Below, piece after piece: positions 26,127 to 35,346 of a DNA stretch of 56,027 bases. Position 1 is the stretch's first letter, and every line of letters starts with the position of its first letter. The stretch covers positions 1-56,027 of the forward strand of contig CAJMHW010000009.1 in the NCBI GenBank assembly GCA_905213325.1. Direction: 5' to 3'. The notes below the pieces were generated by a model that had not been told where the DNA came from, did no database searches, and was given only the letters and a program-made list of their open reading frames with translations. The position numbers and the translations under genes were made by a program. The stretch comes from Collinsella aerofaciens. GTDB taxonomy: Bacteria; Actinomycetota; Coriobacteriia; Coriobacteriales; Coriobacteriaceae.

Positions 26127-26135
26127 GAGCCCTCA

Positions 26136-28694
26136 ATGTTTACTCCGCTTATCACTCATGATTCTGACGGCACTGCATTGGCGGCACCCGTTGATGCCGC
26201 ACGTCGCAACGGTGCCACGTACAAGACGCGCACGATCGGCGATCTGCGCATTAAGGACGATCGCCTGCACGCCGCCATCGAGGGCACGGGACACCTGCTG
26301 TTCGACGGCGGCATGGGCACCATGCTGCAGGCCGCTGGCATGAAGGCGGGCGCCCTGCCCGAGCTGCTCAACTTTGAGGAGCCCCAGGTCATTACCGACA
26401 TTCAGCGCCAGTACGTCGAGGCCGGCTGCGACGTGATTACCGCCAACACCTTTGGCGCCAACACCCACAAGCTCGACGGTGCCGCCACCGTGGCAGACGT
26501 CTTTGCCGCGGCCGTCACCTGTGCCCGCGCGGCCGGCGCCCGCTACGTCGCCGGTGACATCGGCCCCATCGGCGCGTTGCTTCGCCCCTTGGGTACCCTC
26601 AGCTTCGACGAGGCCTATGACCTCTTTGCCGAGGAAGTGCGCGCAGGCGTCGCCGCGGGTGTGGACCTCTTTATTATCGAGACTATGACCGACCTGGCCG
26701 AGATCAAGGCGGCGGTCCTCGCCTGCCGCGAGAACTCCGACCTGCCCGTCTTTGCCACCATGACCTTCGAGGAAGACGGCCGCACCTTCCTGGGCACGAG
26801 CCCCGAGGTCGCCGCCATCACGCTCGATGCCATCGGCGCCGACGTTTTGGGCATCAACTGCAGCCAGGGACCGGCCGAGCTCCGAGGACTCGCCGCACGT
26901 ATGCTCACCGTTACCGATAAGCCCATTATGGTGCAGGCCAACGCGGGACTCCCCCACGTGGACGACGACGGCAACACCGTCTTTGACATCCAGGCCCCCG
27001 AATACGCCGAGGCCGTCGCCGGCATGATCGCCGACGGCGTGAGCGTCGTGGGCGGTTGCTGCGGCACCACGCCGGCGCACATGGCGGCCTTGTGCACGCT
27101 TATCGACAACCACACGCCCAGCCCGCGCCGCCGCAAGCCCAGCATGTCGGTCACGAGCGCCCAAACGGTCGTGGACCTTCCCTGCGACGGCCACAAGATC
27201 GCTGTCATCGGCGAGCGCATCAACCCCACCGGCAAAAAGCGCCTGCAGCAGGCCCTGCGCGACGGCGACCTGGACTACGTCGTGAGCCAGGGCATCAGCC
27301 AGCAAGAGCAGGGCGCCGACATCCTGGACGTTAACGTGGGCCTGCCCGAGATCGACGAGGTCAAGATCATCCAACAGGCGACCGAACAGCTCCAGGGCTC
27401 CACGTTGCTGCCGCTGCAGATCGACTCCACCGACCCCGCCGCTGTCGAGGCCGCCGTGCGCCGCTACGCCGGCAAGCCCATCATCAACTCGGTCAATGGC
27501 AAGCAGCAGATCATGGATGAGATCTTTCCGCTGGTCGCCCACTACGGCACCAACGTTGTCGGCCTTACGCTCGACGAAGGCGGCATCCCCGATACCGCCG
27601 AGGCCCGCTTCGCCATCGCCGAGCGCATCGTGGCCGAGGCCGCCCGCTACGGCATCGGCCCGGACCGCATCCTCATCGACTGTCTGGTCATGACCGCCTC
27701 GACTAATCAACGCCAGGCTGAGCAGATCCTACGCGCCATGTCCCTGTGCAAGGAGCGTCTGGGCGTCAAATGCGCGCTCGGCGTGTCGAACATCAGCTTT
27801 GGCCTGCCTGCCCGCCCGCTGCTGGGTTCGGTCTTTTTGGCCGCCGCCTTCGGCGCGGGCCTGGACGCCCCCATCATGAACCCGGGCTCCAAGCGCTTTA
27901 TGGATACCGTCTACAGCTATCGCGTCCTGAGCGTTGAGGACGAGGGCTCGACCGGATACATCGAGCGCTACGCCGGCTGGACCGATCCGTACAAGATCGC
28001 CGCAAACCCGGCAGCAGCTCAGGCCGCATCGACCGACACCGTGTCCGCTGCTGGCACCGCCGGCACCGACGGCAACGACGACCCAATTCGTCGCATGGTC
28101 GTCTCGGGCCGTAAGGGCGAGATCGCGACCGAGACTGAGCGCCTGCTGGCCGACCACGACGCTATGGATCTTATCAACAACCACTTTATCCCCGCCCTCG
28201 ACGAGGTTGGCGTCCTCTTTGACCAGGGCAAGTTCTTCCTGCCGCAGCTCATGGCCTCGGCCGAGGCCGCACGCGTGGGCTTCGACACCATCAAGCGGCT
28301 GATGCCCGCCGGTGAGATCGCCGACAAGGGCAAGATCTGCGTGGCCACCGTCAAGGGCGATATCCACGACATCGGTAAGAACATCGTCAAGATGCTGCTT
28401 GATAACTACGGCTACACCGTCTTTGACCTGGGCCGCGACGTCGATCCGCAGGAGGTACTCAAGACCGTCAAGGAGCGCGATATCAAACTCGTCGGCCTCT
28501 CGGCGCTTATGACTACCACGGTCGTCGCCATGGAGGAGACCATCAAGCTGCTTCATGCCGAGGTGCCGGGCGTCAAGATCATCGTGGGCGGCGCCGTGCT
28601 CACCCCCGAATACGCCAAGCAGATCGGCGCTGACTACTACGCCAAGGACGCCGCCGAAAGCGCCCGTATCGCCGAAGAGGTCTTTGGGCAGTAA
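26136..28694 (+). CDS. metH: cobalamin-dependent methionine synthase without activation domain
   Basis: Transfers methyl from 5-methyl-THF to homocysteine through cobalamin. 852 residues. Hcy-binding domain about 40-330 with zinc Cys in GINCSQGP and GGCCGTTPAHM; pterin-binding domain about 350-600 (IGERINPTGKKRLQQAL, DVNVGLPEIDEV); cap domain (ETERLLADHDAMDLINNHFI); B12 domain with KGDIHDIGKNIV, whose His is the cobalt ligand. The chain stops after the B12 domain; the missing reactivation domain is the preceding gene. AGGAGC overlaps the previous stop and lies 8 nt before the ATG. Confidence 0.97.
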   Translation: MFTPLITHDSDGTALAAPVDAARRNGATYKTRTIGDLRIKDDRLHAAIEGTGHLLFDGGMGTMLQAAGMKAGALPELLNFEEPQVITDIQRQYVEAGCDVITANTFGANTHKLDGAATVADVFAAAVTCARAAGARYVAGDIGPIGALLRPLGTLSFDEAYDLFAEEVRAGVAAGVDLFIIETMTDLAEIKAAVLACRENSDLPVFATMTFEEDGRTFLGTSPEVAAITLDAIGADVLGINCSQGPAELRGLAARMLTVTDKPIMVQANAGLPHVDDDGNTVFDIQAPEYAEAVAGMIADGVSVVGGCCGTTPAHMAALCTLIDNHTPSPRRRKPSMSVTSAQTVVDLPCDGHKIAVIGERINPTGKKRLQQALRDGDLDYVVSQGISQQEQGADILDVNVGLPEIDEVKIIQQATEQLQGSTLLPLQIDSTDPAAVEAAVRRYAGKPIINSVNGKQQIMDEIFPLVAHYGTNVVGLTLDEGGIPDTAEARFAIAERIVAEAARYGIGPDRILIDCLVMTASTNQRQAEQILRAMSLCKERLGVKCALGVSNISFGLPARPLLGSVFLAAAFGAGLDAPIMNPGSKRFMDTVYSYRVLSVEDEGSTGYIERYAGWTDPYKIAANPAAAQAASTDTVSAAGTAGTDGNDDPIRRMVVSGRKGEIATETERLLADHDAMDLINNHFIPALDEVGVLFDQGKFFLPQLMASAEAARVGFDTIKRLMPAGEIADKGKICVATVKGDIHDIGKNIVKMLLDNYGYTVFDLGRDVDPQEVLKTVKERDIKLVGLSALMTTTVVAMEETIKLLHAEVPGVKIIVGGAVLTPEYAKQIGADYYAKDAAESARIAEEVFGQ

Positions 28695-28719
28695 CACAAC
28701 GGAAACAACCGAGCACCAA

Positions 28720-28757
28720 AACGTGCCGCATGCGCCACTTGGCACGTGCGGCACGTT
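28720..28757. terminator. hairpin between metH and the DUF711 gene
   Basis: AACGTGCCGC (28720-28729) pairs with GCGGCACGTT (28748-28757); the loop contains a smaller GCC/GGC stem. It may end metH transcription or regulate the next gene, whose probable -10 (TAGAAT) begins directly after it. No clear T-run. Confidence 0.5.
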
Positions 28758-28802
28758 AGAATAGATAGGACTATGCTCGTTTTGGCAGATAGGAGCGCAA
28801 GG

Positions 28803-30167
28803 ATGGCGATCACGCCCGCAGAAATCGCGGAAACCCGCGGCATGGTTGAGGAGCAGAACCTCGACATCAGGACCATCACCATGGGTGTTTCGCTCATGGG
28901 TTGCGGCGACGAGAACCTCGACCGCATGTGCACGAAAATCTACGACCACGTGACGCACACGGCTGAGCATCTGGTCGAGACCGCCGAGAACCTCGAGCGC
29001 GAGTACGGTATCCCCATCGTCAACAAGCGCGTTTCCGTCACCCCGGTGGCGCAGATCGCCGCGTGCTGCAAGGATGAGGACCTCACCCCCATCGCGCATG
29101 CCCTCGACCGCGCGGCCGAGACGCTCGGCATCGATTACCTGGGCGGCTTCTCCGCGCTCGTCCAGAAGGGCATCGGCGACGCCGACCGCCGCGTCATCCA
29201 GTCCATCCCCCAGGCGCTCGCCACCACGAGCCGCGTCTGCTCCAGCGTCAACGTCGCCAGCCTGCGCGCCGGTATCAACATGGACGCCGTGCTTATGGCC
29301 GCCCAGACCATCATCGATGCCGCTAAACTCACGGCCGACCAGGATTCCGTTGGCGCGTCCAAGTTTGTCTGCTTTGCCAACATGGTCGAGGACTCCCCGT
29401 TTATGGCGGGCGCCGTCCACGGCGGTGGCGAGGCCGACGCCGTCATCAACGTTGGCGTCTCGGGCCCCGGCGTTATGGCTGCTGCCTTGGAGACGCTCCC
29501 CGACTCCGCCTCGATGATGGAGGTTGCCGAGAAAATCAAGCAGACCGCCTTTAAGATCACCCGCGCCGGCGAGCTCATGAGCCGTGAGGCAGCCCGCCGT
29601 CTGGGTGTCGAGAAAGGCATTGTCGACCTGTCACTGGCTCCCACGCCTGCCATCGGCGACTCCGTTGCCCGCATCCTCGAGATCATCGGCGTGGGCACCT
29701 GCGGTGGCCCCGGCACGACCTGCGCGCTCGCCATGCTCAACGATGCCGTCAAGAAGGGCGGCGTCATGGCCAGCTCCAGCGTGGGCGGTCTCTCCGGCGC
29801 CTTTATCCCCGTGTCCGAGGACGCCGGCATGATCGCCGCCGTCGAAGCCGGCGCGCTTTCGCTTGAGAAGCTCGAGGCCATGACCTGTGTGTGCTCCGTC
29901 GGCCTGGACATGATCGCCATCCCCGGCGACACCCCGGTCGAGACCATCGCCGGCATCATCGCCGACGAGATGGCCATCGGCGTCATCAACAACAAGACCA
30001 CGGCCGTCCGCGTGATTCCTGCCATCGGCAAGGGCGTGGGCGACTGCGTCGAGTACGGTGGCTTGTTCGGCCGTGCGCCCATCATGCCGGTAAACCCCAA
30101 CGCCGGCACCGTGCTTGCCCACCGCGGTGGACGCTTCCCGGCGCCGCTGAACTCGCTCAAGAACTAG
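28803..30167 (+). CDS. DUF711 / UPF0210 family protein (PFL-like)
   Basis: 454-residue cytoplasmic protein of the UPF0210/DUF711 family, length typical. Characteristic blocks: GMVEEQNLDIRTITMGVSLMGC, GIPIVNKRVSVTPVAQIA, GGFSALVQKG, RVCSSVNVASLRAGINMDAV, and the C-terminal GLFGRAPIMPVNPN with RGGRFPAPLNSLKN. The fold is pyruvate-formate-lyase-like, but there is no glycyl radical motif and the reaction is unknown. In many bacteria an ACT-domain gene precedes it; none is seen here. GGAGCGCAAGG precedes the ATG. Confidence 0.93.
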   Translation: MAITPAEIAETRGMVEEQNLDIRTITMGVSLMGCGDENLDRMCTKIYDHVTHTAEHLVETAENLEREYGIPIVNKRVSVTPVAQIAACCKDEDLTPIAHALDRAAETLGIDYLGGFSALVQKGIGDADRRVIQSIPQALATTSRVCSSVNVASLRAGINMDAVLMAAQTIIDAAKLTADQDSVGASKFVCFANMVEDSPFMAGAVHGGGEADAVINVGVSGPGVMAAALETLPDSASMMEVAEKIKQTAFKITRAGELMSREAARRLGVEKGIVDLSLAPTPAIGDSVARILEIIGVGTCGGPGTTCALAMLNDAVKKGGVMASSSVGGLSGAFIPVSEDAGMIAAVEAGALSLEKLEAMTCVCSVGLDMIAIPGDTPVETIAGIIADEMAIGVINNKTTAVRVIPAIGKGVGDCVEYGGLFGRAPIMPVNPNAGTVLAHRGGRFPAPLNSLKN

Positions 30168-30180
30168 CTGAGGGGGACTG

Positions 30181-30321
30181 GCGAGGAGCCCCGGGGAGGG
30201 CAAATATATAAGGTCGCCTGCTCGGACAGTCCTGACTCGCACGGAGAGCACATTAAGTGCTCTCCGGCTCGTGCGGAACTCGCGATCGACCTTATATATT
30301 TGCCCTCCCCGGGGCTCCCGC
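30181..30321 (+). repeat. long inverted-repeat element E1 with conserved core
   Basis: Perfect 32-bp arms: 30185-30216 (begins GGAGCCCCGGGGAGGGC) and 30287-30318. Inside lie GGACAGTCCTG (30224-30234), a hairpin GGAGAGCAC-ATTAA-GTGCTCTCC (30243-30265) and CGTGCGGAACTC (30270-30281). The same core on different stems occurs at 45983-46123. It starts 14 bp past the DUF711 stop, in the same orientation as that gene. Structured RNA or structured DNA element; not a protein gene. Confidence 0.88.
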
Positions 30322-30483
30322 ACAACGGGACCTCGGTTGGGTTCTATCCCTTTGGCAGTCGCTTCGCTCCTGCCCGCCTTGGTTGTGAGGGCGGTTTGGC
30401 GTTGGAACGGTTCTTTCTGATATATGCTGGTTGCGGCTCTTCTTTTGGGAGGAGTCGCTTTTTTGTTGCTAGGAGGTTGGCCC

Positions 30484-31371
30484 GTGGTTGATGGGGAGAA
30501 TCGTTCTGAGCTGCTTGCTGCGGATTGGAATGGCGAATGGATGCGTCTGCAAGCTGATCGGCGGCGGGCTGATGATTCTTTTGAGTGGGATAAGCGGGCT
30601 CGGCATTTTCGGCCGCTTGAGACTGCCCCTTATGCTCGGGATTTTATGAAGCTGTTGGCGCTTGAGCCAGACGAGTCGGTGCTTGATATGGGGTGTGGGG
30701 CTGGGTCGATTGCTATTCCGCTTGCTCAGGCTGGGCATTCCGTGATTGCTGCCGACTTCTCTCCTGCCATGTTGGGCACGCTTGATGCCGGCATTGAGTA
30801 TTACGGGCTCGAAGATCTTATTACGCCGCTTGAGCTTGCTTGGGATGATGATTGGGATTTGGTTGGACCGGCCGCGAAAGCGGTGGATGCTGCCTTTGCC
30901 AGTCGCTCTGTCACCACGACCAACCTAAAAGGCGCGCTTGCCAAGCTTGATCGTACGGCTCGTCGGCGTTGTGCTGTCACGATGGTCGCCAACTCCAGCC
31001 CGCGCTATGACCTGCACCTGATGAACGCCATCGGTGCCTCGGTTACCTGCAGTAATGGCTTTGTGTATGCTTTTAATATCCTCATTCAGATGGGTGCCCT
31101 GCCGCAGGTTACGTACTTTGAATCGCCTCGTCGCGATACCTTCGATAACCTTGAAGCGGGCGTAGCAGATTTTTCCCGTATGCTCGAGCATGGCAACGAG
31201 GATAAGGTCGACCGTCTGCGCGACTACATCGCCCAGCACATGATTGAGAACCCCCATGCCGGCGAGCCGGGCTCCAAGGGCATGCCACAGGGACGCTATA
31301 TACTCGACCACGTCCGCAAGGTCCGTTGGGCGTTTATTGCATGGGAGCCGGTCTCTGCACCCCGCTCGTAG
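30484..31371 (+). CDS. SAM-dependent methyltransferase
   Basis: Class I Rossmann methyltransferase, 295 residues, target unknown. SVLDMGCGAGSIAIPLAQAGHSVIAADFS is motif I plus the acidic end of strand 2; FASRSVTTTNLKGALAKL is the motif IV/V region. GTG at 30484 is chosen because AGGAGG lies 7-8 nt before it; the earlier ATG would add a hydrophobic 20-residue leader without a ribosome site. The C-terminal GRYILDHVRKVRWAFIAWEP is a typical closing strand. The gene lies between element E1 and yhbY. Confidence 0.85.
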   Translation: MVDGENRSELLAADWNGEWMRLQADRRRADDSFEWDKRARHFRPLETAPYARDFMKLLALEPDESVLDMGCGAGSIAIPLAQAGHSVIAADFSPAMLGTLDAGIEYYGLEDLITPLELAWDDDWDLVGPAAKAVDAAFASRSVTTTNLKGALAKLDRTARRRCAVTMVANSSPRYDLHLMNAIGASVTCSNGFVYAFNILIQMGALPQVTYFESPRRDTFDNLEAGVADFSRMLEHGNEDKVDRLRDYIAQHMIENPHAGEPGSKGMPQGRYILDHVRKVRWAFIAWEPVSAPRS

Positions 31372-31529
31372 TCTGTTCGCAGCCCGCACCGCCCACTCAC
31401 TCGGCATCCGCATTCTTTTTGAACTGGGCAAACGCGCTCCACACCGCGCCGTTCCTGCGCTATCGTGGGACAGCTCACGTAGATTAAGGCCCCATCGTGG
31501 GTCGCCCCATACATAGAAAGCGAGAACCC

Positions 31530-31829
31530 ATGGCACTGACAGGAGCACAGGTCAAGCAGCTTCGTAGCATGGCCCATCACCTCAACCCCGCCATCATCAT
31601 CGGTAAGTCCGATGTCAACGAGGGCACCGTCGAGCAGACGGTCGCCTACCTGGAGAAGCACGAGCTCGTTAAGTGCTCCGTGCTCGATGGCTCCAGCCTT
31701 TCCGCCCGCGAGGCCGCCGAGGAGCTCGCCGAGCGTTGCCACGCCGAGGTCGTCCAGGTCATCGGCCGCAAGTTCTCACTGTATCGCGAGTCCTCGCGCA
31801 AGGACATCGAGAAGATCAAGCTCGTCTAA
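31530..31829 (+). CDS. yhbY: CRM-domain RNA-binding protein YhbY
   Basis: Small (99-residue) ribosome-associated protein linked to 50S assembly. One CRM domain: LTGAQVKQLRSMAHHLNPAIIIGKSDVNEG with the GxxG-like loop, then LVKCSVLDGSSLSAREAAEELAERCHAEVVQVIGRKFSLYR. A basic tail follows. The ATG at 31530 sits behind GAAAGCGAG. A strong terminator follows at 31867. Confidence 0.95.
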   Translation: MALTGAQVKQLRSMAHHLNPAIIIGKSDVNEGTVEQTVAYLEKHELVKCSVLDGSSLSAREAAEELAERCHAEVVQVIGRKFSLYRESSRKDIEKIKLV

Positions 31830-31866
31830 GAGCCAATAATCCGGCGAGCCAACACATAGCAAGCTT

Positions 31867-31900
31867 ACGGGTGCCCAAGTACTTCGGGCGCCCGTTTTTT
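31867..31900 (+). terminator. yhbY terminator
   Basis: ACGGGTGCCC (31867-31876) pairs with GGGCGCCCGT (31886-31895) and runs into TTTTTT. It touches the 3' end of the convergent regulator gene. Confidence 0.93.
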
Positions 31901-34898
31901 ATCGCTCGACCAGCACGCGATTGAGCCGCCCCTCCACCAAGCGCTCGTATAGACGCCGCGTCTCGGGCTCGGGCACGCCATTGACCTGCTCCCTCAGGTG
32001 GTGCATATGCCCGCTGTACAGCTCGACGATATCGCGCCGCCGCCCCGCCGCACTGTAGACGCGCATGGCGCAGCGCACCATATCCTCACGCGCCGTTTCC
32101 TGTCGAAGCCCCGACTCCGCCAGCCAAATCGCCGACTGCAGATCGTTTTCTTCTAGAGCGGCATTTGCTCCCTTAATCATGCAATCGATGTACTTTGACT
32201 GCATAATGCGCCGCATGCGCAAAAAGTAGGTGGGATTACAGCCATTGGGAACATACAGCGGTCCGGCATAAAGCTGCTCAATCTTAAGGCACAGCTCAAC
32301 TAAATGGGGCCCGCGCGCACCCGTGCGATTTCCCAAAACCTCGCGGCTTATCTGGTCAAACAGCCGTACATCGGTCTTGACGTAGTCGCCGTTGAGCCCA
32401 ATGCATTCATTTTGGATGAGCACGCACGACTTGCCATCCGGCGTCGGTCCCAAAGCCGACCGCAAGCGCGATATCGTCGAGTACAGGTTGTTGCGGGCGC
32501 TATTGAACTCGGCATGGGGCCACAGCTCCATGGCCAGCGTCTCACGATCGACGAGCGCATCCATGCCCAGCGCAAGCCGCTCGGCAAGCGTCGCCGCCTT
32601 CTTGCGACGCCACATTTTGTCCGTGATGGGAAACCCATCGCGCTCGGCGCGAAACGCACCAAACATGCGAATCTCGATATGGTCGATGGTATCAACGGCT
32701 TCAACCTCGCCGGCCTGGAACAGGCGCTCGCCCTCTCCTTCCAAATCGTCGCGCAGCGAGTACCGCGACAGCTCGCGCACGGGAAGCTTCTTGCGTATCC
32801 TGCCCGCCGGCTCGCCCAGACAATGCATGGCAAGGCGCGCAAAGAGCCGATACGATGGCTCTAGAATCCCCGCACGATTCATGGACATCCAGGCCGCAAG
32901 ATCGCTGTCTCGGCCCGCACAGGCCAAATGCAGCGCCACCGTCCAGGCCTCCGCTCCACCAACCTGCGTCTGGCTTATATCGAGCAACTCCGCTTCCTCG
33001 CGCACCGAAACCATCGAGGTGTTACGCAGATATGCCGCGCGCTCCAGCAGCAATGCGTTATCGCGCATGTACGCAATCGACTCCTCGGCAAGTTTGAGCA
33101 CTTGGACCGCACGGAACTTTGCATTAACCGGCCGTCCCTCTGCCAGCGACTGCCAGCCTTCTAGCAACAGCCCAAACAGCTGAATCTGGTTGTCGCGCAT
33201 GCGCACGGCAAAACGATCGAGCTCGTTGAACGCCGCGTCGTCGGTTACCGGCAAGCCGGAAAGGAGCCGCCGTGCCGCCAACACCATGCGCACCCAGATA
33301 GCCATCGCCTTAAGCCCACGTACGTCGAGCGCCTCCCGCACCACCGTCATCTCGTCGTCGCGCTCGTCGGTTCCCGCAAACGACCCGTCAAAGAGCTCCA
33401 CCAGCATGCTATCGGCCCGTATAACAATCCCCGCGATGTCGAGCTCGCAGTCGTAGGCCTTGCTCGTTTTGAGCTGTTGTAGAACGCCGCCGTCATTTCC
33501 CCGCTCGGTCAGACAGCGTTTGACCTCGATATGCGCAGACAACATATCGAGTGCGGTATGGGACGTCTCTATTTCTGGCACGGCCAGGTTCGTAGGAAGC
33601 CCAAGCCCGTTGTCCCCATAGCAAACAACCGTCAGTGTCTGGGCCACCCTCCATGAAACAGGGTCTATTTCGCAGGCCGCCCGTTCGCCCCCGCGTTCGA
33701 CGACCGATGCCATATAGCGAGCGAGCTTTGTATTGGACACGCTGACCGCTGCCAGATATACGCCAAGCGCTTCGGCAGGCGTTGGCTCTGGAGCCGGATC
33801 GTCGGCATCGATCGTGCCCAGCGCCGCTCGGCAGATATCGGCCCCGTGCCCCGTCAGAGCCAGATCGACCCCATACTGCCCAGCAAGTTCAAGGACCGCC
33901 TCACGGTCCAAAAAGGCATCCGCCAGGCCCATCGCCGCATCGCATCGGCCCGCCTTAAGCAAAATCCGGGCCGCCCTCGGAACAAGTTCGGGGCGAATCT
34001 CGGCCACCAACTTACGCAAGCGCAAGCGTCCGTTATCCTCCGTGCCCAGACACGTAAAACTCCGCTCGGCGGGGTCCAAGCCAAAGATCGGGTAGTCGCG
34101 TACAAAGTAGGACTGGTCGACCATCGACAGCCTCACCCCGCAAGCCTCGAGTTCTGCGATATTGCCCTCGCCCATCAAAACCATGAGACATGCCACGCAA
34201 AACAGCGCATTATTGTCGAGCGAAGCCAGATCGACAAGTGCCGCGCCATATACGTTGACAATCTCGTTTTCGAGCAGACCGGCTACGTCACCTTGGCCAT
34301 ACAGACCCGTCTGCAATGCCGAGACGAGCTTGGGCACGCCCTGCGTGAGCTGATAAAAGTCAAGCGATGTGCTGATCGAAAACGCCGATGCCCACGCCGA
34401 ATACTCATAGGCATGCACCTTGAGCATCTGCGCATTGATCTTAACCGAATCGCCCAGCCCATGAATCAGCTGACGATTTGAAGGACGGCAGGAGATAAAG
34501 ACCCCTACCCCCATAGCGCGCAGCCCGCGAATCCTGTCGATGAGGTCTTCGGTATCGTGCTGATCGAGGTTTGGCACATTATCAATCGCGATAAGGGAGT
34601 GCGGTTTGTCTTTGAGTTCTTCGGTAACCACCTCGAGCTGCATAAACACCTCGCGCCCAGTGGCGCGATCGGCCTCGATAATCCGCACGGGGCCTCGCGT
34701 CGGATCGCATTTAACCTCATGGGTGTACTGCAGCAGCACCGAGGTCTTCCCAAACCCGTCGGGCGCATAAAGAACCACAATGCCGGCCTTTCGGCCCTTG
34801 GCGATAAGCTCATTCATCAAGCGTTCGCGTCGCACCATATAGCCTCCGCCCAGCGGCATCAGCTCGAGGTCGTCTATACCGCTCAAATCGTTTACCAT
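31899..34898 (-). CDS. large STAND ATPase transcriptional activator with C-terminal wHTH and BTAD
   Basis: 999-residue regulator of the MalT/SARP-like class. N-terminal ATPase: VVLYAPDGFGKTSVLLQY (Walker A) and SLIAIDNVPNL (Walker B), followed by a long helical sensor region. From about residue 735 an OmpR-type winged helix starts (IEIRMFGAFRAERDGFPITDKMWRRKK, DRETLAMELWPHAEFNSARNNLYSTISRLRSALG) and is followed by a bacterial transcriptional activator domain (CLKIEQLYAGPLYVP, MVRCAMRVYSAAGRRRDIVELY). Such proteins respond to a ligand and activate nearby or distant operons; the target is unknown. Single gene, no partner. Confidence 0.9.
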   Translation of the reverse strand: MVNDLSGIDDLELMPLGGGYMVRRERLMNELIAKGRKAGIVVLYAPDGFGKTSVLLQYTHEVKCDPTRGPVRIIEADRATGREVFMQLEVVTEELKDKPHSLIAIDNVPNLDQHDTEDLIDRIRGLRAMGVGVFISCRPSNRQLIHGLGDSVKINAQMLKVHAYEYSAWASAFSISTSLDFYQLTQGVPKLVSALQTGLYGQGDVAGLLENEIVNVYGAALVDLASLDNNALFCVACLMVLMGEGNIAELEACGVRLSMVDQSYFVRDYPIFGLDPAERSFTCLGTEDNGRLRLRKLVAEIRPELVPRAARILLKAGRCDAAMGLADAFLDREAVLELAGQYGVDLALTGHGADICRAALGTIDADDPAPEPTPAEALGVYLAAVSVSNTKLARYMASVVERGGERAACEIDPVSWRVAQTLTVVCYGDNGLGLPTNLAVPEIETSHTALDMLSAHIEVKRCLTERGNDGGVLQQLKTSKAYDCELDIAGIVIRADSMLVELFDGSFAGTDERDDEMTVVREALDVRGLKAMAIWVRMVLAARRLLSGLPVTDDAAFNELDRFAVRMRDNQIQLFGLLLEGWQSLAEGRPVNAKFRAVQVLKLAEESIAYMRDNALLLERAAYLRNTSMVSVREEAELLDISQTQVGGAEAWTVALHLACAGRDSDLAAWMSMNRAGILEPSYRLFARLAMHCLGEPAGRIRKKLPVRELSRYSLRDDLEGEGERLFQAGEVEAVDTIDHIEIRMFGAFRAERDGFPITDKMWRRKKAATLAERLALGMDALVDRETLAMELWPHAEFNSARNNLYSTISRLRSALGPTPDGKSCVLIQNECIGLNGDYVKTDVRLFDQISREVLGNRTGARGPHLVELCLKIEQLYAGPLYVPNGCNPTYFLRMRRIMQSKYIDCMIKGANAALEENDLQSAIWLAESGLRQETAREDMVRCAMRVYSAAGRRRDIVELYSGHMHHLREQVNGVPEPETRRLYERLVEGRLNRVLVER

Positions 34899-35286
34899 GC
34901 CCGCTCCTCAACTCGACCGTATGGACACTGTAGCCGCAAGACCATACAAGCCGCGCTATGAATAGAGCGACCTTGTGTTTTAGGTTGTCTTTTGGTACGC
35001 AAGCGGCAAGTTTTTGTACAGCGAGGGCCGATTGTTATTAATCCCCCGACTAATCGGTCTTTAAGCAGGTAAATGAGCTTGTCAGCTTGTCCCATCTAAG
35101 CGGCAGTGTAACGCAAATGAACAAGGTTCAGTTATGTCATTCAACTCGCCTAGCACCCGCTACCGTCTACGACCTTCTAGTGGTATTTTTGCATAGAATC
35201 TGGTATGGAATGAATCAAGCTGTTGGGCATCCGGCATTCGTCAAGCTTGCGGCAAGATTTTGGTCAAGTGGGCGGACAGGGATAGC
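34899..35286. other. intergenic region without a supported gene
   Basis: About 390 bp of lower-GC sequence upstream of the large regulator. Frames are short and lack ribosome sites and family motifs. It probably carries the regulator's promoter. A weak CCGATT/AATCGG inverted repeat lies around 35031-35066. Confidence 0.5.
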
Positions 35287-35289
35287 AAA

Positions 35290-35314
35290 AAGGCCCCCGC
35301 AAAGCGGAGGCCTT
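35290..35314 (-). terminator. nagB terminator
   Basis: AAGGCCCCCGC (35290-35300) pairs with GCGGAGGCCTT (35304-35314) with one mismatch; the minus strand continues into TTTTT. It lies 32 bp past the nagB stop. Confidence 0.85.
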
Positions 35315-35346
35315 AGGCAAGGCTATGTCGAGCTGCAGGATTCGCG

